Below, piece by piece: positions 29,956-40,856 of a stretch of 64,000 bases of DNA. Below the pieces are notes generated by a model. It was not told the origin of the DNA. It was given only the letters and a program-made list of their open reading frames with translations, and did no database searches. Numbering within the stretch: position 1 is the stretch's first letter; each line of letters begins with the position of its first letter. Position numbers and translations under genes: made by a program. The stretch lies in assembly GCF_000150955.2 (NCBI RefSeq), contig NC_011676.1:943774-1007773 (forward strand), read 5' to 3'. Origin of the DNA: Phaeodactylum tricornutum CCAP 1055/1 (lineage: Eukaryota > Bacillariophyta > Bacillariophyceae > Surirellales > Neidiaceae).

Positions 29956-32900
29956 CTAAACCTGCAGAGAGACACCCAGCGAATTTCCGGTTGCGACTAC
30001 GGCATCTAAAATGTCTTTCAGAAGATTCTTTTGTCGGTTGCCAACGGATCCAGAAAGGCCACCCACAATAGTCTCTCCTCTACACAAACCCGCCAGTTTC
30101 TGTAGCGCCATCATACATTCACCATAGACCCCAATCCTGTAGCTTCGGACTCTGGACAATGCATTTAGCATTCGAAAGGTGACGCGTCGGGCAATATGTG
30201 TCGAGTCTAGACTCGTACCTTGCACTACCAGCGTACTGACCGGGACTCCAACTGGTCCCAGCACGAGAAAGAAAGAACCAATCAATTGGGACAGGGCAGC
30301 ATACACTATTGCTTTCGATTCGTCAGGATAGCGATGACCATGCGCCATTGCAATACGTAAAACAGAGTCCGCTACTAATATGCGCTCCACAGCGGAAAAG
30401 GAACTCCGATCAGATACAAGACTGAGCATCGAAGAGCATCTTTCCATACACTCCGGAATGTAGGTGACGATCCAGTCGAGAGACCGTTCCTCAAGCCCTT
30501 GTTTCAACATTAGCGCTAATAGATCAGGTCGCTCACAGATGAGTCGTCGAATGAGAGCTATGGTCATACTGCAGTACTCTGTGGATCTCTGATCAAGATT
30601 CACATTTAGAGGACGTCCTGAAGTAATAGCTCCAATCAGACTGCGTATGAGAATAATATTCCGAGCGATTAGAATTTCGTTCACAACATCGCCTGTAGGC
30701 GCCGTTTGCCTGACAATCGCAGCATGCGTCTCGAAAAGAGTCGCTAGCATGGATAAAACGACGCGGCGTATCCCGGTGCGATCCCAGAGCCTCGCAGTGC
30801 ATTTCAGCAAAAGCAACGGATCCCGAGAGAGGCTTGTGTAGCTGATGGTAACAGTAGGAGACTTTGGACGAGTAAGAAGAGCACTGGCGACAAGTGGAAA
30901 AAGTTCAGCATCGCAGTACCTTCGTCTTGCTAACGCAAACGCTTTCTGTATTTGATGTCCGCTTGGGTCTGAAGACGGTTGAATGATATATGCTCTCAAC
31001 GCACGAGCCAGAGCGCTGCTACTTTGAGTCGGAATATCACGATCGAGCTCTACGAAGCGTTTCGAGCCGGCTTGCACTATCCAAGCAACAGTCTGGTGAC
31101 GAATTTCAGAGTAGCGGACATCGAGCATGTCCAGCAACTGAAGGCGCACCGATCTACACGACATATCGGTTGCAGTTGTCTCACACAATATATACAATTC
31201 CTTCAACGGAAGTGCACGATGGTCGAACTGAAATGCCGCAGCTGGTTCCCTCTCAGAAAAGATAAGAGAATACAAAACCTGTGACAAAAATGCAGCCTCT
31301 GTCGCCCCCAGTGATTCCATTGCCTTAACAAAATCAACGCGAGAAGCGAGCCGCTCGAGTGATAACTGGAAAACCAAAGGAATCTTGGATCGTTCATTGC
31401 TCAGTAAGAGCATACTTGCATATTGGATCAGACTTGACGCGGAACAGTCTCTTGCGACCACGTACTCTTCTCTTGTTTCACTTAAAACAGCCGTCAAAGC
31501 ACTCCGAGCCTGTCGCAACTGAAACTCCAATGGCACGCCTTCGTTTCGCATGCACGATATTGCTAGCAAAGAACTCTCCATCTTCGGGGCGAGGGCGGTG
31601 TCGACAAGACTATCAAGCTCGAGATTCGCCGAGGCCCATTCACATGCTACATGTACACAATCCAGAAAGTTTGAACCGAAGAATGTCCTCGGAACAGAAG
31701 TCTTGCCACTGAAAAGCATATCCTCGATAACCTGCTGTAGTTCGAGCGCATTGGGAAATTTCAAGTTGATCACTACGCGAGGAGCATATCGCCGTGCTTT
31801 GCTGGATGAAAGCGCTTCATTGAGCAAAGCAAGGAGACATTTCCCGATATTAAGCTTCTCATCATGCGTAGATTCGCTTCTACCGGCTACATGGCAAAAC
31901 GTCAAAAGAATGGCACATACTTCCATAGCGAAGATCCGATCAAGGACATTGTTGGCTCCAGAATGGCTGCTTGGAATTTTTGCGTGACTCACAAAGGCTA
32001 CACAATCCAGGAGATCCTTACAGCCAGGGAAGGCCATACCCCCATTCTGTGAAGCCGTTCCCAGCGTCCATATCTCTGTTCTAGCCAAAAACAGTGAATA
32101 TGCCGACAAAACGATGAGCGTCTGTCCTGATCGATGCAATGATTCCGGCACTTTCGCAATTTCTTCGCACAAAACCGTCAACGTCCTAGATGAGAGTTCC
32201 AAATCCTCTCGTAAAGTGCAGATTAGAGATTGCTTTGTCTCAAGGCTGGATCCGTCATGAGAAATGTGAGTACGAGCACTGTGCCCCGTAAGATCAGCAT
32301 TGCGCAGCGTTGGAAGAAGTGACAAATTTTCAAGAAGAAATAGAGAAGCGCGCAAGCGGTCAAACTTCAGAAGCAATTCCAGCTGCATATCCGGCATCGC
32401 ACGCTGGAATCGTAGAGTCGCCAAAACCTTGGCGGAATCTCGACTCGAAAGGCTTGCAAGATTTCGGATTGCACTCCTAATTGTGTTTCGAATAGCAACA
32501 TGTTGGGAAGTAGCCTCTTGTCGATAAACATCGAGACAGCCACGCAGTAACAGAGGAGCCACAGAAGGACAGTTTGCAGCCATGCATAAGATAATTTCGG
32601 CTGACTGAGGAACAGCCGCTCGACAAAGAGCACCCTAAAAAAAGTTTGAAGTTTTACTGACAGTGAGCGACTCGATCAATTTTAAATCTGGACATCACGA
32701 AAGAATGAGGTGAGAACGCTTACCGCAACGTGCTCATATTTGATACCTGGAGAGTAATACAATAACGACGCCAGTGCTGATCCTAAATCACCACCCATCG
32801 AAGAATGCTTCTCGTTACGCGCTTCCGATAAAATCGAGTCGTCGACAGGTAGAGGTAAGCCATGCTCCCCAGAGCTGACCTGATCCTTTGACTTCAAATG

Positions 32901-33560
32901 CCGAACGACCAGTTTGACCAGTTCTGATAACGTCCGCGTCACAGTTGCTTCCTGAGAATCTTCCACGACTTCAGCTGAAGCCGGGTCAAGGCCGCGGTCT
33001 AATCTTCTACGTTTTGTGCTACCCGGCTTATCATCCCGGTCATCTTCGTCTACTTGTCGATCAAGATCGCCAGCAAGCTCATCGTCTTCGTTTGCATTCT
33101 TCACGTCTCGTCCGTCTTCGTCCGATTTATACCGCTGTCGATGTTCCTTTCCAACAGAAGTACTGGCTAAAAGCCCCAACTCTTCCATACTAGAGGAAAC
33201 CGGACCCAACCTGGAGATGTGACGGCAAATACTAGGAGCAAGGTGACAAGATACCACTTCTACGTCTTCAGCCGAAGAGTACAACGCCGCTCGATCTTCC
33301 AAACGGCTGACAGCTGTCTCTAGCAAGTCGTCGATATCGCTATCGTTAACAGTTTCTGACGATCTTTGTGTGTTGCAGAATGTTGGGACGGCCGAAAGCG
33401 GTCTGCTAGAGGACAAGACCCGTAGTAACATCGGAAGACGACGAGCTTCATCGCTGCTGGGAGTTTTTTTTTCGAGGAGCACCCCCGTCCCGAAATCGCC
33501 AATTGACAGTGCGTCATGAAGTGACGCTTTGTCAACTCTATCGTCCGAAACAAGATTCAT
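29956..33560 (-). CDS. INTS2-like helical-repeat protein, one intron
   Basis: Exon 1 is 33560-32724 and exon 2 is 32634-29956. The 89-bp intron begins GTAAGC and ends TTTTTAG, is in phase 0 and joins YEHVA to GALCRAAVPQ. The product is 1,171 residues, close to the roughly 1,200 of Integrator subunit 2. The N-terminal 200 residues include an acidic/basic low-complexity insert with a probable nuclear signal (KRRRLDRG). The rest is helical repeat. Near the C-terminus, ICERPDLLALMLKQGLEERSL followed by IPECMERCSSML resembles the conserved INTS2 end, where a Pro-x-(L/M) block repeats. Integrator trims snRNAs and terminates paused Pol II. The assignment is by length, layout and pattern only, so another HEAT-type scaffold remains possible. 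A solo LTR sits 116 bp upstream of the ATG. Confidence 0.55.
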
Positions 33561-34159
33561 GATGGGCACGACAATGGAAACGTACACGGGAGCAGTGCAT
33601 TTGGAAATTTGTCGCTCACGGTATCGTTTCCATTCCTTGTCCCTTTGAGAGGATTGTTTGACTTTACCGTGATTTTAGAAAAACCCTACGACAAGCATAT
33701 CGGGGTTCTGTAGCCCTTTATCTTGGGGTTTATGCTTATAAGTCTTTCTTTTACGTCTTTTCATCGTATCTACAATCCTTTGGTCCCACAGACACGTTTT
33801 AGCCCGTTATCGTTGCAGTTTTCTAATTTCACTGTGACATGAGTTTCTTCTCTGACTGTGAGTAGAGGGAACTAACTATTTTCGAAATATTTGAATAATG
33901 AAATGCAATCATTCAAATATTTTAAAAGTACGATGATTTGGGGGTTTTCATCGTTAACTGTAAATGTAAACGTCCGTTCAGTCGGCATGTTAGACTGCCT
34001 TGTTTTGTTAACAATCGCCAATAACGCGGTCGTCGTTCATCGGACGTCCACACCACGAAAAGCAGCAACCACTATTCTGCAGACTGTGAAGATTGCTTAT
34101 CGGCCGGGGGGAACCAATTGCGCTTCAATTCGGAGATTGCCAGAACCGATAGGTCCGCT
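33561..34159. other. Divergent promoter region carrying a solo LTR
   Basis: This lies between the INTS2-like gene (minus) and the armadillo gene (plus). Apart from the solo LTR (33676-33825) I see an A/T-rich stretch at 33880-33925 and nothing else definite. Confidence 0.5.
33676..33825 (+). mobile_element. Solo LTR of a CoDi-like Ty1/copia element
   Basis: 150 bp with inverted termini TAGAAAA...TTTTCTA. It is nearly identical to the 5' LTR of the copia copy at 53188-53336, sharing blocks such as ACCCTACGACAAGCATATCG and CCTTTGGTCCCACAGACACG. It is flanked by the 4-bp repeat ATTT (33672-33675 and 33826-33829), as expected for a solo LTR left by LTR-LTR recombination. Copia elements usually duplicate 5 bp; here only 4 match. 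Confidence 0.8.
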
Positions 34160-36376
34160 ATGAAAAATTCTTGTCAAGCACCAACAACTTCCTCATGCTC
34201 GTTACAGCAAGTAAACGAGCAACACCAGCAGCATCCTCCAAACCATACCTTGGAGAAGACGTTTGACCTGTTGGCTCAATCAGCTATCGAGAGCAGCCAC
34301 GTACAGGAGCATCCATCGATGGAGTCGAGCAATTTTACACAGAACGGTGGCGATTCTGACCAAACGTTACATACTTTTCCAATAGCCATAGTTCCAGATG
34401 CAAGCGGTGGATCACCGTTGAAAGCTAGCGCAAGTGCAAATGCCTCGACCCCTTCACTCACCGAAGAAGCAAACTGTTCGTCAGTCTTTTCTTTCGTAGC
34501 TACATCTGGCACAATAATATCAGATTTCAATCGACGTTCAAGAGTCCCTGGTGGAGCTGCTGCGAAACTGATGTTTGTCGGCCCGCAAGGAACGTTTTCG
34601 CAAGGCGATGATGAAGAGACACCGCTCATAATGTCACCGCCGTCAAAGGAAAGCATAGCGATAAATGAAACCAAAAAGAACGATCAAATTCTTCACACCA
34701 TCATGGAACAGACCAAGGCAGAATTTATAACCGGTAGCCCCTTCAATAGACGATACAAACATACGCCAACTACAGAAGCGTCAAGCAATGCAAATGACAA
34801 TGTCCTCACGAATGCCGAAGTGGTCTCTGAAAGTTTTTCCAAGCTATCCCACCTGGAGCATATATCTATTGCAGCATCCTCTCTGCCTACCTATGAGCAT
34901 CCGTTCGCAATAGAAAAACCACTTGGGAGCATGGAGACGCCGAATAAGACGTTATACGATTTGCTCGCCACGATATGCTCGCCACCTGATGGGGCGGATC
35001 CTGACATCGGATACACAGTTCGCCGAAAAAATAGTTGCGGTGCTCTTCAGGTCCTTACAGCTGATCCGAGGAAGCGGATCCACTTATGTAGGACACTTGG
35101 TGTTCTAACGGCTCTCACTTCTGTCCTAATGGATTCTCGGGAATGCGGTCTTGGCGACAATCTTGACAACCGGCACCATAATGAACTTAAATCAGCCTGC
35201 AATCGTGCTGTCTCCTGTTTACTGAATCTCTCAAAGCCCAAGGACAATCGTATATGCATTTTTCGTTCACCTTTTCTTGTCCAAGCCTTGATCGCTGTCA
35301 TTGCTGAAGATAAAGGAGTTGCTCGCTGCGGATGCTGTGCTGTACTGGCATTCGTGACTAAATCTGTCGAGAATCGAATACAACTGACCAGATTCCCAGA
35401 CATGTTGCCTGCACTCGTCCAAGCGCTCATACCTGAACTACCCCAGTTTAAGAATTCTAATCCTATGAAGCCATTCGAGGGCGTGTTTCCTTTGTCATCT
35501 GATGAAGCGGCAGAGTGGAAAAAGAGCATGGAATCCATTGTCTCAACCCCGCTATCTTCATCTCCTTCCCTGATATCTTCTCATCACGCATCGCAAAACG
35601 ATAGCACTGATCTGACGCACTGTGACATGGTGAGTCAAACCTCTGCTAGATTGAAACACTACAGCAATGTCACCAATCCAGTAGTCCAAGCAACGAGGCA
35701 GCACGTTTTCGCTACCTTGAGCAATCTTGTCAAGCAGAAAGAGAATGTGTTGCATCTGACTTGCAATAGTATGTTTGTTGACGCGCTGGTCAACATTTCA
35801 AAGTATCAGGGCTGTCCTTTCCACTCCGTGGCCATCCGTCTGCTGGCCAATTTAACTCGACATAAATCAAATTCAGAGATACTTGTCTTCAAGCACCCTT
35901 CAGTTGTTGCAGCTTTTGTTGGAGCAATGAACTCCGAGTCTGTTAATTGTTGGCGATTCGCTTGCTTCGCATTGCAGAATTTGGCACAAGAGAAATGCTT
36001 TCGCATTAAGCTAGCAGCTACAGAGAGACTAATTGTCTCACTCTGCAATTGTGCTTGTAACTCTTCTGACGAAAAGACACGGCTGGCAGCTATTTTAACC
36101 TTGAAGTCTCTCACCAATGAACCTGCAAACCTGATCCCAATAGTGAACTCATCTGATTGTGTGTCCACACTAATGCACTTGGCTTATGCAAAGCAAAGCG
36201 GAATCACACAAATTATGCAGTATCATGCATGTGATGCTCTTGCTCACCTAAGCTATTGGCTTCAAATACTGGGAGCAGATGACCATCCTTTAGAATGGGC
36301 AGAAAAAATGAAAATTGCTGAGGCAAGACTTGCTGTGCCAACCTTGCGTGTAGTGCCTTGGAAGAAATGGGAGTAA
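34160..36376 (+). CDS. Armadillo-repeat protein
   Basis: 738 residues from ATG 34160; the open frame extends slightly upstream without an ATG. The N-terminal 270 residues are low-complexity (Gln/His/Ser-rich). Residues about 280-735 contain successive armadillo-type helices: CNRAVSCLLNLSKPKDNRICIF, ATLSNLVKQKENVLHL, AIRLLANLTRHKSNSEIL, FACFALQNLAQEKCFRIKL and AAILTLKSLTNEPANLIPI. The recurrent pattern A-x-x-x-L-x-N-L-(S/T/A) is the ARM core. ARM solenoids bind extended peptides, and roles range from import to signalling. Nothing here fixes the partner. No introns, signal peptide or transmembrane segments are seen. It is the last intact single-copy gene before the repeat-rich chromosome end. 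Confidence 0.85.
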   Translation: MKNSCQAPTTSSCSLQQVNEQHQQHPPNHTLEKTFDLLAQSAIESSHVQEHPSMESSNFTQNGGDSDQTLHTFPIAIVPDASGGSPLKASASANASTPSLTEEANCSSVFSFVATSGTIISDFNRRSRVPGGAAAKLMFVGPQGTFSQGDDEETPLIMSPPSKESIAINETKKNDQILHTIMEQTKAEFITGSPFNRRYKHTPTTEASSNANDNVLTNAEVVSESFSKLSHLEHISIAASSLPTYEHPFAIEKPLGSMETPNKTLYDLLATICSPPDGADPDIGYTVRRKNSCGALQVLTADPRKRIHLCRTLGVLTALTSVLMDSRECGLGDNLDNRHHNELKSACNRAVSCLLNLSKPKDNRICIFRSPFLVQALIAVIAEDKGVARCGCCAVLAFVTKSVENRIQLTRFPDMLPALVQALIPELPQFKNSNPMKPFEGVFPLSSDEAAEWKKSMESIVSTPLSSSPSLISSHHASQNDSTDLTHCDMVSQTSARLKHYSNVTNPVVQATRQHVFATLSNLVKQKENVLHLTCNSMFVDALVNISKYQGCPFHSVAIRLLANLTRHKSNSEILVFKHPSVVAAFVGAMNSESVNCWRFACFALQNLAQEKCFRIKLAATERLIVSLCNCACNSSDEKTRLAAILTLKSLTNEPANLIPIVNSSDCVSTLMHLAYAKQSGITQIMQYHACDALAHLSYWLQILGADDHPLEWAEKMKIAEARLAVPTLRVVPWKKWE

Positions 36377-36523
36377 ATGCTATGGGAATTAGGATAGAGC
36401 ACTTTGGTCTGCACTATAGTTTGGGATGTGTTTTATTGGAAAGCAAATAGATTGTGTTTGTTGGTAATCTTGACCTTGAGACCGCAATGCAGCTAACCGT
36501 AACAGACCAAAAGGGGCGGAGAA

Positions 36524-36680
36524 CCCTAAGGGGAAGGGGACTCCGGAGTACTACTTATATCCCTGGCTAATTAAAATTTAGAGGAAATTCCCTATCCGGG
36601 CGATGCCTTGCCCGCAATTCCCCTATCCGGGCCAAATCCGAGTTTTTCTAACTGTAAGTAATGTTTTTTAAGCGCGAAGT
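36524..36680 (+). repeat. CCTAAGGGG-headed element, divergent copy
   Basis: The head is CCCTAAGGGGAAGGGG, followed by CTCCGGAGTACTACTTATAT. Downstream, CCCTATCCGGGC occurs twice (about 36590 and 36628). The head clearly belongs to the family described at 55566, but here the head word and the tandem word do not match well. No downstream end is identified. Confidence 0.55.
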
Positions 36681-37561
36681 ACCCTATGAAAAGTTCTACC
36701 TGCTTACGAGTGTATTTGTAGAATACGACGAAAGAGTAGAAGTTGGGGGGAAAGCCTCGTAGAGGCTCCGATTGTTTTAATCGGTAGGTTTTTAGATTGA
36801 GATTGTGAGACTAAAATATAGATTCCAAAATGAAACCTTTTGTGTTGGAAACAGAATGTACGAATGTAGAAACCCCGTAGCCAATGTACTGGCTATCGAA
36901 CCATTGACATAGTTTTTGTCGAGATGATTGGATCACCTATGTGATCGCCAAACCATCGAGTTCGGATGGTGCCAACAGTATCTGTTGACAACTTTCATCT
37001 AGGGAAACCGTATGGTAATCAGGAATATTTCGTTCCTAGCATATCAGGTTTGATAAGACAAGTTGTCTTATACGCCTCATGCAACGGAACCAGAGTTGTG
37101 TATGTTGCAAACATTTGGGTGCATAACGCAAATATTTGGTTTCCTATGAGACGCTTCGTATTTTCCTCCGGCATGCCACACACGGGTAACGAACCCGACG
37201 AGGACAGTCGTCTGGCCACTGCGTCTGTCCTACGACAGAGCCAGGAAAAAGGAAATGGCAACGAGGCCAAGATCTAGAGCTAGTGAATCCTAGATAGATG
37301 TTCCAACAAACAATGCTAAGGCTGAGCAATTCTATCTACAACGTAGTATCAAATTATAGCATTGTGTGGCTATAATTTATCACCTACGTGGTACAATTGC
37401 ACAAAGTTACAAGTACACCAAGAGAACAAACCACCATGAGGCTAGCAGTCAGTGAAATCTTTCCTTTGTATAACGCTCTCCAGACTGCATGATTTTCCCA
37501 CAACCAAGTACTTGAGAAAAACTGCAGAATTTTGGAAAACAAATATGGAAAGTGCTTTTGA
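36681..37561. other. Non-coding stretch upstream of MULE relic
   Basis: This A/T-rich region lacks intact genes. Short open frames at 36966-37277 and 37452-37643 show no family resemblance. It may be the 5' part of the MULE, but I found no terminal inverted repeat. Confidence 0.35.
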
Positions 37562-39347
37562 GCCAATTGCATTTCAGCGCCTGAAAAGAACTGGAAACAG
37601 AACGAAACAATTTGCCAGTGCCATGTCAACGCAAGACCTGTGAAAAATAGCGACGGTTGCCTCACTGGAGAGTGGAAAATCTGCTCTTTTCATGGTGTGC
37701 ACACTTGCTCAGATGATGAGTCCACACGAAAACGCAATTATAAGTGTTCAGTCCTCAATGTGGTTTCTCCGTCATTAAGTGGATATGTTCCAAACCGGAA
37801 GAAGCGCATTGGTGCTGCACAACAAGTCAGGGAAATTGCACAAAGGTCCAATGGAATACACCTTACAAAATCCCGTGCCTATAAGGTTGTAACAGCCAAG
37901 CGACGCAATGGAGTTGAAGTGCACATTGGGCAGTATTTTTTGCTGACATCCTACTTCCAGCACTTGAAAAGAGCTGATCCAGAATGTAGCTTTATACTTG
38001 AGACACAGCACAGTTTGTGGCAATCTGAATTTAGGCAGTTTCAGCGTTGTTTTGTTGCATTTTCATTCGCAAAAGATGCCTGGAGTGTGGGATCTATTCT
38101 TGTTGTTACCAGTGATGGTACATTCACAACTTCTCCAGTTTTTAATCACATTATCCTGTTGGCTGTTACTCATGATGGTAACCACCAGCTTTTCCTTTTG
38201 GCATATGCTATTTGTGATGTTGAGAATGAATCCAATTGGACATGGTTTGGAGAGCAGATAGGAAAGGACTTTGAGGGAGCTACTGTCTTTGTGGCAGATT
38301 TTGACAAGGGTAGACAAAGTCATGCATTCCAATCTCTTGAAAGAAGCATGGGAGCCAAGTTTGGTCACTGTATGCGGCACATGATTGCCAATGCACGTGA
38401 CCATGGCGTCAAACAAAAAATTCCAAATAGTGTTTCCACAGCTGTTTATGCTTTGGCCATATGTTGGACAAAGGGTGCATATCAAACATCATTGCAATAT
38501 CTTGAGCATTTGGACAGGGACATTGCTGATTGGTTCCATGAGCGAAAAGAGCAGTTTGCAACATATTTATTTCTTTTGGAAGGGAAGCCAAGATTTGGAA
38601 AGCAGCTTAACAATGCTGTTGAGCAAATGAGCAGTGTGATTGAGAAGCCACAACAGCAGCCAATCCTTGATTTGCTTGTTGGATTATCTCAGTGGATGAT
38701 CAAGAAATTTGTCAAGCATTCTAACCTGTCAAAGCAATGGGGTCCAAGAAGGTCTAAAGCTGACAGCATTTGCTCAAACAAAACACCTCTCCTGCATGCA
38801 AGAGGCTAGTAGACGTTCTGTTTTGATCACCTATCATGAAGGAACGCTTTGGAGAGCTCAAGTTGCACACGTACACAACAATACTCTTGAGGTCAATGCA
38901 GGAACTTTCCAAATTCAAGGTCCATGCCAGTAACAGAATGAGTACGGACATCTGTGTATCCATGCTATGGCAATTATCATCCATGCTAAACTTGAACCAA
39001 ATGACAATAGATGGTACAACTCCCTATATCATTTGGTTACATATGGCCAGATGTACAGCTGGCCCATTCCATCAATTTCCTTGTTGGGAAATTTAACATT
39101 GGAAGAGCTTTTGCCACCCAAACACAAGGTCAGAGGAGGTAGACTCAAGAAAAAACGATATGAATCATCATCAGCAAGGCCAATGATGTGCAGAGCCTGT
39201 GGAATAGTTGGTCATACACAGCTTACTTGCCAAAAGCCAAGCACTCAAATACAATACTTGAATCACTGTCAGCAGGCTTTACAATATGCTGAGTCTGAGG
39301 CCAAAATGTCTGTCATGTACTGTAAAGATAGTTGTTGCATATTCTAG
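37562..39347 (+). pseudogene. Mutator-like (MULE) transposase, broken
   Basis: The frame opens after TGA 37559-37561. An N-terminal Cys/His cluster (CQCH ... CSFHGVHTC) resembles the zinc-binding N-terminus of MULEs. The DDE core is clear: SILVVTSDGTFTTSP (first Asp), LLAVTHDGNHQLFLLAYAI, VFVADFDKG (second Asp), CMRHMIANARDH and LNNAVEQMSSVI (the catalytic-Glu region). Between about 38735 and 38800 the reading passes to another frame. That frame holds a SWIM-type motif (NEYGHLCIHAMAII) directly after an in-frame TAA at 38931-38933, and ends with a CCHC knuckle (MCRACGIVGHTQLTC). One frameshift and one nonsense codon make it non-autonomous. Terminal inverted repeats were not found. Confidence 0.85.
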
Positions 39348-39959
39348 ACTATCATTGTTCATCATTAACTTGTTCTATTTTATAAGTAAAATTTGAGGTA
39401 AAGCATTTAAACAAAGGCATTTACCGTAGAGGACCTCCTTCTGGTTTTCAATGCAAGCATGAGGCGTGTTGCAATTGCGGGGACACCAAAACCTGGAACA
39501 CTGCCAGTTGCAAACAACACCGTCCTCCACCAGCGCTACTTTCCGACGACGCCCGATTCGTACGTCATGGAATCCAAGGTTTGGGTGGGATCTTTTCGCG
39601 TTGGAATGCCCCGTCCTTGAATACGCAGTTGTCGGGGGATGTTGTCGGAGCCCAAGATTGCGTCGTTTTTGACGTCGACGTCTTCCAGGTTGGACGAGAC
39701 GCGTTGTTGTATCAAGTTGTACATGCGAGGGTGATGCGGGACAAGTGAAGGACCAAAGCCCTGCACTGGTTGTGGCAGCGACTGCTGGAATACGTTTCCA
39801 ACCAGGACTGGACTCGCTGTATGCATCCGTGACAAATGTTTTGCATAGTTAGAATATTTAACAATATACTGGCGCCAAATGAAGCTACTTAAAGAGAACA
39901 CGTTCTGTCCCCTTTGGCGAGTTTTTCACCTTTTCCCAACCCCTTTAGCGGATTTTCTC
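39348..39959. other. Unassigned stretch with possible coding relic
   Basis: On the plus strand at about 39490-39800, successive frames give coherent pieces: VMESKVWVGSFRVGMPRP, then LSGDVVGAQDCVVFDVDVFQ, then LHWLWQRLLEYVSNQDWTR. This suggests a decayed gene fragment of unknown family. The remaining sequence is A/T-rich and unrecognised. Confidence 0.3.
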
Positions 39960-40164
39960 TTTTTTTACTTAACAAATCCCACTGGGATCCAAAAAATGTG
40001 TCCACTGAGATTCAAAAAGGGATAAACTTACTCCACAGGGATACCTAACTTGCTGACGTCTGGCAAACAGCTTTCGCAGTCGGTCGCTCTTCCGTAGATC
40101 GCGTTTGCATTTTGTGTTGCTTACCTACAATTGTGAACACTCAGTGTCTGCCAAAATGGACTCG
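39960..40164 (+). repeat. Headless member of the CCTAAGGGG family
   Basis: It contains variant iterons (CCACTGGGATCC, CCACTGAGATTC, CCACAGGGATACC) followed by the module AACTTGCTGACGTCTGGCAA and CTCTTCCGTAGATCGCGTTT. The same module lies in the elements at 55566, 60005, 60773 and 62916. The head is missing. It ends exactly where the next head begins (40165). Confidence 0.6.
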
Positions 40165-40507
40165 CCTAAGGGGAGGGAGAACCCAGAGTATTACTTTCAG
40201 ACAATGATGAATACAATCTATCCAGAAATTACGCTTGAGTAATTACTCTGAGTTCACTATCCGACCTGTAAGTAATTACTCTGAGTTCAATATCCGACAT
40301 GTAAGTAATTACTCCGAGTTCACTATCCGACATGTAATTACTCCGAGGTTACTATCCGACATGTAAGTAATTACTCCGAGTTCACTATCCGATTTTGTGT
40401 GTTATTACTCTGGATTCACTGTCCTACAACATAAGTAAACGCTCTTGTTTAACCCGGAGCACAATACTTCTATTCTAATGCAATAAAATCTTTTTCAAAT
40501 CCTTACC
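40165..40507 (+). repeat. CCTAAGGGG-headed element with 33-bp iterons
   Basis: The head CCTAAGGGGAGGGAGAACCC-AGAG is followed by five to six tandem copies of a 33-bp unit containing TAATTACTCTGAGTTCACTA and TCCGACATGT. It ends with AATGCAATAAAATCTTTTTC and AAATCCTTAC, also found at the end of the iteron region of the copy at 58532. The word GAACCCAGAGTA in the head is the reverse complement of the iteron word TACTCTGGGTTC/TACTCTGAGTTC. Confidence 0.7.
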
Positions 40508-40510
40508 AAT

Positions 40511-40659
40511 TAGGAAACTGCAACGAGAACAGGCTAGTACGTGTCCGTGGGATCAAAGGATCGCAGATACGATAAAAAGACGTAAAACAATAAATTATAA
40601 ACTTGTCCTCACGATATAAGGATATTGAACCCCCATATGCTTGTCGTAGGGTTTTCCTA
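40511..40659 (-). repeat. 3' LTR of CoDi copy 1
   Basis: 149 bp, reverse complement of the TAGGAAAACCCTACGACAAG...GCAGTTTCCTA type. It aligns with the LTRs at 33676 and 53188, with substitutions. Confidence 0.75.
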
Positions 40660-40856
40660 GTCCCCTCACATTGAGACCATGAACATAGACTTGGTAAAAT
40701 GTGTCCCCTCAAAACCACGATGGGAAAAATAGGGAACCAAATAAAAAATAAAACTTCGACACTGCATGCAATGACAAATATAATGCAAATGCAATTTGTC
40801 CCAACAATGAACCTGTTGAAAACGGGAAAGTCGACAAACCCTTCTTCTAACTTGAA

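Noticed and set aside
36525-36533. CCTAAGG heads as internal telomere tracts
   Set aside because: Only a single CCCTAA or CCTAA unit is present, never a run. Kept only as a possible attachment trace within a finding.
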